Shown one piece after another: positions 35,790 through 46,209 of a stretch of DNA of 64,000 nt; positions within the stretch are counted from its first letter, which is position 1; each line of letters starts with the position of its first letter. Made by a program: the position numbers and the translations under genes. This DNA is from Massospora cicadina (Eukaryota; Entomophthoromycota; Entomophthoromycetes; Entomophthorales; Entomophthoraceae), in NCBI GenBank assembly GCA_022478985.1, contig JAKSZP010006615.1, forward strand, positions 1 to 64,000, given 5' to 3'. The notes beneath the pieces were generated by a model. It was not told the origin of the DNA and did not search any database. It was given only the letters and a program-made list of their open reading frames with translations.

Positions 35790-38700
35790 CTCCTCTCCTT
35801 TAGGGAAGCTCACCACTACTATTTTGGTGGATACTGGCGCCTCTGGAAACTATATGGACCAGTAACTAGCCGATTACCTTAGACTGAGTTACTTGCCAGG
35901 TGATGTGGTTAGAGGAGGGGCATCCTAAGGTATTCCCACTCTGAAGATCATTGGGACAGTGGACTATCAGGTTGGCAAGTACCACTTGTCTGATCACTTC
36001 AGTGCGATCAAAACCTCATGTTCCCTATCATTTTGGGTGTGGAATGGTGGCGGAAGTTTGACGTAAGAACTAACCTGAAGGAGAATACCTTGTCTCTCAC
36101 CATGAAGATGGTCGCATATTTGTTGTTCCTTTGTCCAAAGAAAACACCCCAGGAAACTTGCCCCACTGGCCCCACCGTATCCCTTGTGTCCTTGCCTCAA
36201 TGCAGAAGCCCTCAGTGTAAATTCCTATACCCTCTTGCTTGAAGGGTTTGGAATCCTCTTTTGATGCAGCATCTGCCATCGCACTCCCTGAGCACTCTGA
36301 GTTTGATTGTGACTTTAAGCTCACAGTGAATCTGGTGCGTATCTCTTCTCCTATTTACCCTTTAACTGTCTGGGAGGAGGAGGCATTGGATGTGTGGGTA
36401 AAAGAACAGTTAGTCAAGGGTGCGATTTTTCAGCATATCTCCCCTGTATGCTCCCCTCTACTCTTTGTGGAGAAGTCTGATAGTACCTTATGCCCTTGCG
36501 TAGACTATGGTAACCTTAACAACGTTACTGTACCAGACCTCCATCCCATCCCTTTGGATTCGCAGATTGCACGCTATGTGGAGAAGGTGAAGTTCTTCTC
36601 CAAGTTGGATTGCCTCGACGCGTTCAATCAGATCCAGATTAAAAAGGGGCAAGAGTGGTTGACCGCGTTCCATACCAGAAAAGGGATCTTCCAGTTTTGG
36701 GTCATGCCCTTTGGGCTTAAGAATGCCCCTGCTATCTTTCAATGCTGCATTGATGCAGCGTTGGGGGACCTGTTGGGGTATGCGCGGTCACCTACATGGA
36801 TGATATCCTGGTATTTTCCCCTGATCAGGAGTCCCATGCAGTTCACCTTCAGCAAGTGGTGGAGCGGTTAAAGGCAGCCAGCCTTACGTTGAAAATATAC
36901 AAGTGCGAGTTCTTTAAGTCCCAGATCACGTTTCTAGGCAACGTTGTGTTCAACCAAGGACACATGATAACTCCAGACAAGGAGAAGGTGATTCATGAGT
37001 AGCCTACCCACACCTCGGTTAAGGAATTAAGGAGCTTTTTGGGGATGTGCACGTTCCTTAAGAAGTTCACTCCCAATCTGTCTGAGGTGGCAGCTCCCCT
37101 ATACAATGCTAGTGGTGCCAAGGTGCTTCAGTGGTCCCTCACTTTGGAGGATGCTTTCCAAGCAGTGAAGTGCACCCTGTTGTCCATGACTGTTCTTTGC
37201 CATGTTGACCCTTCCAAGGAGTTCGATTGTGTCAACTGATGCCTCCAACTTCGTCATAGCAGCCACCTTGTTACAAGTAGGCAAAGATGGGATAGAGCAT
37301 CCAATGGGATATTTTTCTAGGAAGATATCTTTGCCAGAGTTGAATTACGCCGTTTATGACAAGGAGTTACTAGCAGTTGTGGAGGCGCTGAATTATTGGC
37401 GTCACCACTTGCATGGCTCTACCCAACCATTCCACATATGTACAGACCACCATGCCTTGCTGTACTACTGCGCGCCTAATGTCCTAACCCCATGGCAGAC
37501 CCATTGGCATAAGACCCTTGCCCAATTTGCATTCACGTATGAGTTTACCAAGGGCAAGGATAATGGTTTGGTGGATGCTTTGAGCTGCAACCCTGCTTTA
37601 GCCTCTGACCCCAAGGAGGTAGAGGTGCACAACACCCAGGTTATGATTCCTTCAAGTAAAATTCTGTCGTTGCTTCCCTCTCCCCTGGCTAACAGGCCAG
37701 CGCTTGCACCTCTGGATAATGCAGAGAAATATGGTATGTTCATAAAGGTCATCCTCTCTCAGCCTCTGTTGGGTGAATATGCCATGGTCCTTGCAAAGAG
37801 CGCATCAAATCAAGAGGATCTATCCAGGGGCTATCACATAAAGGATGAGATGGTGTGGTTCCAGGGGCGCCTTTGGATACCTGCTGGACCACTGCGCCTG
37901 AACATCATTTAGGACCATCATGATGGAATCACCATTGGTCATCTGGGGAAAGCAAAGACCTTGGAGCTGATCTGTCGCACATACAATTGGAAGGGCTTGT
38001 CAGCTCAGGTGGGCTGGTATTGCAAGGAATGCCTGGTATGCAATCAGATGAAACCCAATCGTCAACCTTTAGCAGGGTTGTTAGTACCAGTCCAAAAGGC
38101 TGATGGGCCTTGGACCTCCATTTCAGTCAATTTCATTGTGGAGTTACCAGTCTCAGATGGTTATGATGCCATCATGGTAGTGGTGGACTGGCTCACAAAG
38201 TTTACCCACTTTATTCCGTGAAAAACCACCATAACCGCGGCTGAGATGGCTAGGCTTTTTGTCATCCATGTGTTTGCGCTCTGTGGGGTCCCCCAAGAAA
38301 TTATCAGTGACTGGGGCCCACAGTTTACCTTCATGTTTTGGGAAGAGTTGTGTAAAACTCTTCAGATTTGTCCTTGCCGTTCAACTGCCTATCATCCCCA
38401 ATCAGATGGACAGACTGAACAAGTGAACCAGTGCTTGGAACAGTTTCTGCGGTGTTACACCGCTGTAGATCATTCAGATTGGGCTTCTCACCTTCCCATG
38501 GCCCAGTTTAGCTACAACAATACCTTTCACTCTTTGATCAGTTGTTCCCCATTTTTTGCTAGCCATGGCTTTAACCCCACATTTAACATGGAGCCCAGCT
38601 GTGGGTCAGAGGTTGAAGCGGTGGTGGACTTTGCCAAGACCATCAAGAAGGTCCACCAGGGGGTTTCCACAAGCTTGGAGGCAGCAATGCAGGTGTATAA

Positions 38701-39200
38701 GGAGAACGCTGATGGGAAGCTCTGAGTAGGTCCTGCCTACAAGGAAGGGGATCTCATGATGCTTGATACATGTAACATCTCTATCAAGCAACCATGCAAG
38801 AAGCTGGCCCCTAAGAGGATTGGACCTTACCGCGTTGTTAGAAAGGTGGGCCATGCCTCATACCAGCTGGATCTTCCCCCTTCATTTCCAGATCTTCTCG
38901 GTGTTCCACAAGAGCAAACTCACATTGTTTGAGGGCCCCCCACCAGAGAATCTTGAGGCCTATCTTGTGGATGGGGCGCCTAAGTGGGAGGTGGAAGAGA
39001 TAGTTGCCTCCCACCATGTTAAAAAAAGACTCAAATATCTGGTATCTTGGAAGGGCTTTGATGCTGCAGAGAACAGTTGGGTTTCAGCATGTGACTGTAT
39101 GCATGCCCAAGATCTGATTGAAGCCTTCCACCAGCAGTTTCCCAGACTGCCAGATCTCAACCCCAACCAACTGTTGCTGCCATGAAGTTGGCCCCTGCCC
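35790..39200 (+). pseudogene. Element D pol: protease-RT-RNase H-integrase-chromodomain
   Basis: Protease LVDTGASGN (about 35825-35850). RT frame 36239-36871 (FWVMPFGLKNAPAIFQ), then a one-base loss in a G-run near 36775 before the catalytic YMDD (36793-36804; ILVFSPDQES). RNase H: VSTDASNFVIAATLLQVG, ELLAVVEAL, TDHHALLYY (37202-37600). Integrase: HHCC finger (TYNWKG...CKECLVCNQ, 37961-38221), first catalytic Asp apparently replaced by Asn (SVNFIVELP, about 38125), SDWGPQF and HPQSDGQTE retained. Chromodomain intact (KWEVEEIVASHH, YLVSWKGFDAAENSW, 38960-39130). The least damaged pol in the window. Confidence 0.88.
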
Positions 39201-39251
39201 ACAAAACCTTTTCCCTGGTGAAAGCCTCTGGAGGGGGGGTTGAGCCCCATT

Positions 39252-39266
39252 GGGAGGAGAGGGTAA
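39252..39266 (+). promoter_or_regulatory. Polypurine tract of element D
   Basis: GGAGGAGAGGGTAA immediately before the 3' LTR, the usual plus-strand primer position. Confidence 0.7.
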
Positions 39267-40118
39267 TGTCATGTAAACATGACATAATAGTGGGGGTCAA
39301 CCCCAAAGACAAGGCTGGGTGCCAGGAGGCCCAAAGGGTGAAGTTGCAGGCCCTTCCTGACCTGAGAAACACCCTGGACCAACGCTGGGTTCAGGCAAAA
39401 TATGCCCAGATTGGGACCAGTGGTGCACCAAATGCCCAGCCCCTAATGACAAGCCAGGTGTTAAAACAAATGATATACCAAATGAACGCAGATGGTTCAA
39501 TTTGATTTATCAAGGAGTGGGGTTTAAAACCTGTTCTAATTTTTGATATAACGCGCTTGGATCAGACTCAACTTCAATTGATAACTCAAGTGAAGTCAGT
39601 TTTGGTCTATTCAATCAATTTGGATGGCCGTGTCACCCTATTGGTGAGTCAGTGCTTGGGCCCACTGCGGCATTAACCCTATTTTCCCAGTCAAGTTTAT
39701 ATATGTATTCCCCAACCAACAGTCCTTGTTGGTCGACTCCCAATTAAACCTATACCCCATTTTAAAGTCATTTTTATTTTATGATATTCAGAACGCTCCT
39801 GTGCACAAACCTCTTCAAGGAGGTCTCATGTTCCATTACACTTGCCATTGCAAGTACCATTCTGCTCTCCCCTTGTGCACCATTTGTCCACCCAGGATCC
39901 CTCCAACCTGGGCCTCTGAACCCCATCTGATGTGCACCGCATCACCCTTATGTGGGTTTTAATATAAAATTTGCAATTTTATGCCTCAGCAGTTATTGCT
40001 CCAGCACCCTCTTCTGGGCTCTAATACCTCTGGCACTAGCGGCTAGTTCCCTGGCATTGGGCCTGTGCACTGAGCACCGCCACACTGGGAATTGAGAGTT
40101 ATAGACACTCTCCTAACA
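39267..40118 (+). repeat. 3' LTR of element D
   Basis: Starts TGTCATGTAAACATGACA (perfect 18-bp palindrome), ends CTCCTAACA. TATA-like TTTATATATG at 39696-39705, self-primer GTTGGTCGACT at 39728-39738, hairpin ACCTCTTCAAGGAGGT at 39809-39824. Confidence 0.88.
39696..39738 (+). promoter_or_regulatory. Predicted promoter and transcript start in LTR of D
   Basis: TTTATATATG followed after about 30 nt by GTTGGTCGACT. If the transcript starts here, its 5' end would pair with the primer-binding site at 35010-35020. Same layout in element A (19061-19104). Confidence 0.55.
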
Positions 40119-40405
40119 ATTTATGTGAGTGAGTGAGAATTGGCAAATAAAATCAAATTAAAAACTAACAAGTCTGATAGTTTATTCTATTTGGGTGAGT
40201 GGGTGAGAATTGGCAAATATTATCTAATAATTCACCAAATTGCTCACCCAAAACTAAATAAAAATCAGTATTGGAGTTTTAAGTAGATTAATTAAAGTTA
40301 GTATAATCAGCTCACCAGCCACAAGGGCAACAGCAAAGCTGTTAGTCCAAGTGGCTAAAGAGTAGCACTGGCACAGCCTATAGGCTATATCAGTGTGAAC
40401 TTATA
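40119..40405 (+). repeat. Short repetitive element Y, right half
   Basis: Continues the units CTGATAGTTTATTC and GGGTGAGTGGGTGAGAATTGG and ends in a structured module (about 40310-40400) with two short palindromes, AACAGCAAAGCTGTT and AGCCTATAGGCT. The module recurs at 52968-53055 and, decayed, at 54106-54200. Confidence 0.6.
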
Positions 40406-40647
40406 AATAAACCTGAGCAACGCCAGATAACTTCACTTATATAATATAAACTTTAAATTAATTAGTTCAAATTCTCTGGGAATAAATAAACCCAAGAAAC
40501 GCTGGAAAACTCCACCAGGTATATATAAAGTTTAAACTTTGAGGAAGATTTTTGGGGTATTAGAGCCTTAATGTGAGAATCATTAGCATATAATCAATAT
40601 CTATAGTTACTTTAGGTAAGGGTTAAAAAGTATATATATATATATAT
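40406..40647. repeat. Two-copy 79-bp direct repeat and (TA)n run
   Basis: AATAAACCTGAGCAACGCC (about 40406) and AATAAACCCAAGAAACGCT (about 40484) start two degenerate copies. A pure (TA)n microsatellite lies at 40631-40650. No gene. Confidence 0.4.
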
Positions 40648-41070
40648 ATAATTTTTTGGGGAAGAAAGAACCTTCTTTAAAAAAGTCACTAAAAAGTATA
40701 AAATATTTGAAATTATGCTCTTCAATAAAAGCCATTCTGAAGTTGGTGCCATATTTTAAACTAAATTATAGAATTCTGCTTGCAAATACAAATTATATCT
40801 TATATCTGGGTTGGGTCCAAGTGTAAACTATAAGCAACTTAGAATATATAGTACTGAGTATATAAATTATAAATGCCTATTATAAGTCAGTTAAAATATG
40901 GTGCCAACTTCAAAAAGAGTTTTATTGAGGAGGCATAGTTTCTCAATTATTTCATACTTTTTAGAGCTTATTTTAAAGTTTCTTTTTTTCAAAAGAAAAT
41001 TTTTACATGAAGTTTCTTTTTTTCTAAAATACTGTACCCCCAGTTTTTTCCCCCAAAAAATAATGCATTT
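40648..41070. repeat. Foldback (inverted repeat) element
   Basis: 40684-40762 is the imperfect reverse complement of 40890-40970: ACTAAAAAGTATAAAATATT and GAAGTTGGTGCCATATTTTAA face AAATATGGTGCCAACTTC and TTTCATACTTTTTAG. Arms of about 80 bp, extending weakly outward, around a 130-bp loop. Could be a MITE or foldback; no coding capacity. Confidence 0.6.
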
Positions 41071-41208
41071 TTAAAGATGGCTCCTTTTCCTACTTTATTA
41101 AATATTACTATCTCTATATATCCATTTTGACCCCTTACTATTTCTTTAAAAATTAAAACCCATTGTATATATATTATACATAGTATCTTATAAACAAATA
41201 TACTAATA

Positions 41209-41485
41209 ATTCATTTTATTAAATTTAATTGATTTTATTGGTCAAATTATATTAAATTTACTAATTGCCATCTACAATACTTTATTTTATTAAATTTAGA
41301 TAATTTTATTGGTCACTGTATGCTGAATTTACTGATCACCATCTACAGTAATTCATTTTATTAGATTTGGTTGCTTTTATTAGTCAATCTATAGTAAATT
41401 TATTAATTACTATATAAAATAATTCATTTTATCAAATTTAGATGAGTTTATTGGTCAAATTATGCAAAAATGATAGCCATCTATA
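41209..41485. repeat. 71-bp tandem repeat, four copies
   Basis: Units begin near 41209, 41280, 41351 and 41421 with ATTCATTTTATTAAATTTA and contain TTTTATTGGTCAA and ACCATCTACA-type segments. AT-rich, diverged by roughly a fifth. Confidence 0.65.
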
Positions 41486-43379
41486 ATGATTTAAGCTCAT
41501 CCCACTATGATCGCATACTGCCTGGATTTTGAACATACCCCCCAGCCATAAACATACTAAAAGGGCTTCAAATCTATCACTTCAATGCTGGAATTAAGTT
41601 TATCCAGAGTTGTATCAGTCCCACAAGTATCCATCGCTTCCGAGCCCATTTTTATATACTTACTGAATCAATGGTCAAATACTTGACCAATACTTACAAA
41701 AGTAAAATGGGACCAAAGTTGGAGCATTCTCTGTTTTTGAAAAAGGTGATCATCCAAATTGGTCCAGTATTTTCAGTTATGTACTAACAAACATAAAAAA
41801 TATTCATACAGGTCAAATTGATAACCATCTCTTTTTTCAAAGTCAGTTAAAAATAGCTCTGACTATTAAAGGTATATTTACAATAAAATTTCTGTTAATC
41901 ATAAATGACAGTTTAAAAAAAGGATATATGCATGTCAGCCTTGACTATGAATATCTTTGCCTCTTATAATAATAACTATGTGCAACTTTGTTGTGGGTTA
42001 GAATAAGCATTTTTTTATAGAAGCTAATATTATAAAAGGTATACATATATAAAAATACTCATAGCTAGCTTTTGCTAAGGGTTGAAATAAAGGTACTATA
42101 GAAAAAGAAACTTTGTGTACAAGCTAAATAAAGTAAATATTATATAAAAAATAGTAGTGAGAATTATTCATATGATAATATTGCTTTAGAAAAATATAAA
42201 TACTTAATTTAAATATATATAAAGGGTTAGATTATAGATAGCTTAGCAAAGGATATTTTATAAGCAACAGTATCAAAGTATCTAAATTTTTATTACAAGT
42301 GAAGATGCAGATTAACAGCTAGTCCTTATATAATTTAGATATATTAGACAATAAAATATATATCTGTGACTAATCATTAAAGAGCACATATTCTAAATAT
42401 AAAGACTCTTCTATATTTACCATAATATTTTTTATGATACAATAATGAAACTTTAGATCTATAGTATAATATATGGCAGGCAATAACCAGTTATTTACTA
42501 AAAATAGATTACTAACAATAAACATTTATAACACTACCATTTGAATTGCTCTCAATTCACTTACTTTTCCTGCAATCAATCAAATTGATGGTACCTAAAT
42601 GGATGTACCAGCTATCCAAATCTAAACGGGGCTAGATGAAAGTTAAATTAAAAACCATATTCTAGATAAACCATAGTATGAAGGCACAAGATAAAAATAT
42701 CTACCATTTAGTATCAAAACTGATAGAGCTATCACTCTCACATGGCCATAGATAACTTTTGGTACAAGGTGAATAGATTCGATATATCTATCAATTTTTA
42801 TGCTTATCTTATGTTGTAATTTATTTTAAAGGCCCATTTTAAAATTAAAATTTTAACTTACATCTTCAGATAGATGATGACTTAAGATTGATAATTCACC
42901 TATTAAAGCAATGTTAAAACCTAAATATTAAATTAGAGTTGGAAAGTCAAAGCAAAAATTACAGCTTGACATGTTTTATTATACTTGATGGGTAATTAAA
43001 AAATATTAGTGTTCAACCCATTTGCAAAAGGTTTACACCAGGTGATAACATGCTGAAGTTAGTACTTAGGTATAACTGAGATAATACCATTATTATAGAC
43101 TAAAAAGGACTATTTTTAATATAAATAAAGTATTTATTAAGTGGGACCCAGCGATGGGTTGAGGAGTATTTATAGGATTTTAAAAGGGAACAGGGTTCTC
43201 AGAGATTTTAGATGGCAACATGCTTTTTGAAGTGCATGTTTTGGGTAAAACCCCATTACAGAAGCTCCGTTTTCACATCACTAGTTAACCTCATTCCTAA
43301 GTTTTCTAACGAAGGCCTAAAATCAAGCTGAGCGTTCAGTGGGTTTAGGGAGTTAAACCTGAGAAACTTAGGAGGCTAC
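41486..43379. other. No gene seen; AT-rich intergenic
   Basis: Stops in all frames, no recognisable repeat except scattered A/T runs. The last 250 bases are slightly more GC-rich and would hold the 3' flank of the minus-strand gene at 43380-43843. Confidence 0.4.
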
Positions 43380-43843
43380 CTAATGAAACCTGTTCTTCTC
43401 GTTGTAGAGATTATAAATCTCTCTTTCTAGGGAGCGTATTTTGACCTTGAGTCGTAGGATAGTTGCTGCTTTTTGGGTATAATATTTGATTGCAGCCTAG
43501 AGGTCATAAGTCAATTTTAATATAAATTTACTACCTTCATCTCAGCCATTTCCTTGGCTACTTGGGTGCAGAGAGCCCTCATCATCACCAGATGCTCACC
43601 CAGAAACTCTTCGCATAGCCCCTCAAACTTAGTTTGAAACTTGTTGGCAAGCGGGAAATTTCTAATGGCCTCCACTGTCGCAATAACATCCACCATCACC
43701 CGATCAATGCAATCATCACTGGCAGTTAAGCCAGAGTTAGTGGGGATGCTGGAACCCACATTGGATTGAAAAGTGGTCGATTTATTGTTAATCGCTTTTG
43801 AACCTGAGTCCTCTTGGTAAGGCTGAGGCTTTTTTGGAGCCAT
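43380..43843 (-). CDS. Small coiled-coil protein, two exons
   Basis: Exon 1 43843-43535 (ATG in context AACTATGG), a 38-nt intron 43534-43497 with GTAGTA donor and TTATGACCTCTAG acceptor, exon 2 43496-43380 ending TAG. The spliced product is 141 residues. The N-terminus is polar (KKPQPYQEDSG, Ser/Thr/Asn-rich), the middle helical (VMVDVIATVEAI, LCEEFLGEHLVMMRAL), and exon 2 adds a basic heptad-like helix (ILRLKVKIRSLEREIYNLY). Without splicing the frame would stop nine bases into the intron, cutting off the coiled coil. No known family recognised. It starts 51 bp after the stop of the next gene on the same strand, so it could also be further exons of that gene. Not obviously TE-derived. Confidence 0.6.
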
Positions 43844-43894
43844 AGTTTCCTGTCACAAATTAATCCCATCCATAGTTAAAGAGTCGCTTTATTG

Positions 43895-46109
43895 TCAATT
43901 GAAGGTCCTAGCATCATTCCAAGATAAGATCTGGTCAAGGGCCCATATATTATTAAAGTGGATATAAAGATTCTCTACAAATTTTAGGCTGAAATCAATA
44001 ACCACTGGCTCATAGATAGCACCCTCTGGTATATTGGTTGAGCTGGGATTGATATTTGTTGCTTCTGGCACCAAACGCAAGCTTTGAGACTTTGGTTCTT
44101 GAGGGCAGAAATCTTGTGCCACGCTGGGTTCCTTCACCTCAAAACTCCCCTCCTAAAAATAGAAGTTGGGCTCAGCATCCATCATGCTCAACTCATCCAC
44201 CTCTTGAGTTTCCCCCTTGAGGATGCAACTGGAATTGGCATTTATAGCCTCAGCAGGAAGGCGAGAAATGGTAGAGTGTAGATTGGAGCCTTCAGCTTGA
44301 GACCTTTGGCTCTCCTGCCCAAACCGACATATGATTCCACGATGATCCAACTTCATTAAAATCCTCGTTCCGAGTGATACAAATTTGATTTTCACTAGGC
44401 TGTAGCTGAGCCACCCTAGTTGGGCTAGAGCAGCTCACCTGGGAACCGTCTATGGCTCCAGAATGACTTTCAGAGCTATTGAAATACACCAGACTACTCA
44501 TGCCACCTTGATTGCTGCCCTCAGCAACCATGCACTTTACCGCGTTACTAAAGTCTGGATGGTTAGCCAAAGCTAAATTTGCAAAGTACCAAAAGCGGCC
44601 CTATTATCTTTAGGCACAACACGGGGGCGCTTGACGGAGCTGAAGCATTCTATAAAGGATGGCTCAACGTCATTTGTTTTGCGGCGGGGGCTTCTCAACG
44701 AACTCGCCAGTTGTGGAGGGTTAACGGTGGGGGTGGGCTGACCATCACTAACGCTAAAGACCCCTTGGCTGATGAAGGGATCAGCCCAGCTAGCCGTGGC
44801 GCAGATGGGGATAGGCTAAGGTTGATTGATATGAGGAGAAACCTATTTTTACCTTAAAAGCGATGAACCGGATCGGGGCAGCTGGAGAGTTAGCAGGCAT
44901 GGGAAAACGCCAGAGGGGGCGTTCCAACCTACAAACTGAATGGGCTACTAAGCCCCCCTCCGGAGTCGTGGAGATGAGAGCCCTACAGGTAGGATGGTAG
45001 GCCGAGGAGGATAGGGGAAACTGGGTGGGGAAAGGCTTAACTTTGGTGGATTTCAAATCGTTGGTAAGAAGCTGGCCGAGCGAGTTGACCCATGCGAGTT
45101 TCTCATCATGAAGGGAGAAGGTGGGCTTGCTAGCCCCAGGGTGCCCCTCAAAAGCGGGTAGAAGGGCGAGCATTTTAACGCCGCAACTCGGGACGAGGGC
45201 AAAGATGCCGACCTCGCCGGTGGTGAAGCTGACGGCAAACTTGTTGGGATCGGAGGGGCAGGCTGTGATCGAAGTTGGATTGCGATCTGAAGCCCCATCC
45301 AATAAATGGGACACGTGCATCCCGAGGTTGCGTGCAGCACCAAAGATCGATTTTTTTCAGTGAGGGCAAAAAAGCTTGACTCCGCATGAGATATCCAAGC
45401 TAACCATCTTGGCATTGGCTCCAAACCCATAATGCTTGACCAACTAAGGTTCATCCTTCAAGCTGAGGTGGTAAAGCTCGCCACCCTTTCCCCAGAAAGC
45501 CAGCACTGGAGCCGATTTTGTTGAAAGGAAGGAACTGAAAGTAAAGCAAGTGTTGGAAGGGAGTTGTCCGCTATGAGCATTCTAAAAGTTAGTAAACCCT
45601 TGAGCCGATAGTCGTTCTACCTCAAGTAAGGCGTCAATATCGTTCATCCTGAAATAGTTCTTATCCGACTGGACTCTGGAAAGCAAAGCCGCGTCACAAA
45701 CTGGATGGGGAAAATACTGCTGGTACGGATGGGAGTTGACGTGGGCTTGAGGATCCAATCTCGAAGCCACGGTTTTAATGAAATCCGATACGGCGGAGGT
45801 GGAGTTGAAATCGAGTCGGAAGGTTAGCAGTAAGCTACCGGATCCAAGGATAGCGAGGCAGTCGAAGTTGGGCGGGAAGGCCATCGTGTAAACCTCAAAC
45901 CCGACCTCCAAAGTCAAGATAGGGATTAGGCCATTCCTATAACGAGCGGCATCAATTCCCATGGGGGTGAAGTTAGCGGGAAGCGGACGCCAGAGGGTAA
46001 CGCGAGAACCCTGGGATGTAGCGAAGATCTGACGGGTGGGAGGTGGCAATGAGGCTTCAAATGCTGTGGCATGGCTACGCGAAGTATCGGCTAGTTGAGC
46101 AGTCGACAT
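43895..46109 (-). CDS. Multi-exon host gene, propeller-like N-terminus
   Basis: ATG at 46109 (TAAAATGTC). Exons I can join: 46109-45621, 45581-44853, 44815-44623, 44572-44352, 44314-44201, 44152-43895 (TGA, then CAATAAA). Introns are 39, 37, 50, 37 and 48 nt, all GT-AG; the first has TACTAAC just before TTTTAG. They remove stops or frame changes and preserve phase. N-terminal half resembles WD-type propeller strands (GSRVTLWRPL, VLAFWGKGGELYHLSL, KFAVSFTTGEVGIFAL); the C-terminal half is Ser/Glu/Gln-rich and unstructured with a basic patch (SPRRKTND). Within exon 2 (about 45290-45440) two stops (TAG, TGA) remain in frame and another frame looks coding, so there are either more introns or disabling mutations. 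Function unknown. Confidence 0.6.
45582..45620 (-). other. 39-nt intron with TACTAAC branch site
   Basis: Donor GTAGAA after a GAG codon, branch motif TTTACTAAC immediately before TTTTAG. Removal deletes an in-frame TAG and keeps phase 0. The branch site sits only a few bases from the 3' splice site, as in the other small introns at 43497, 44153 and 44816. Confidence 0.65.
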
Positions 46110-46209
46110 TTTACAACTCGTAAACGATAGCTGTTCAACCTTGGAACTTGGAAATTTATTCTCGTCAATGGCGAAATCCAATCGAATTCTAAACTTTTCG
46201 ATTCTCAAA

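Larger units (their letters stand above)
34153..40118 (+). mobile_element. Ty3 chromodomain element D, complete
   Basis: A 5.97-kb element with both LTRs (34153-35007, 39267-40118) and a perfect 5-bp duplication ATTTA (34148-34152, 40119-40123). LTRs begin TG and end CA. Internal order: primer-binding site, short gag-like ORF, protease with intact DTGAS, RT with YMDD, RNase H, integrase, chromodomain, polypurine tract. LTR identity is about 93-95% by eye, higher than C. It is the youngest Ty3 copy here, but single-base frameshifts and stops remain. Confidence 0.92.

Noticed and set aside
41209..41485. A CRISPR array
   Set aside because: Four tandem 71-bp units without unique spacers, diverged and AT-rich in a eukaryotic genome.
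43895..46109. An alternative genetic code with TAG read as Gln
   Set aside because: Some in-frame TAG codons could be read as Gln, but most are removed exactly by short GT-AG introns that keep the phase, and conserved LINE and Ty3 frames use all three stops normally.
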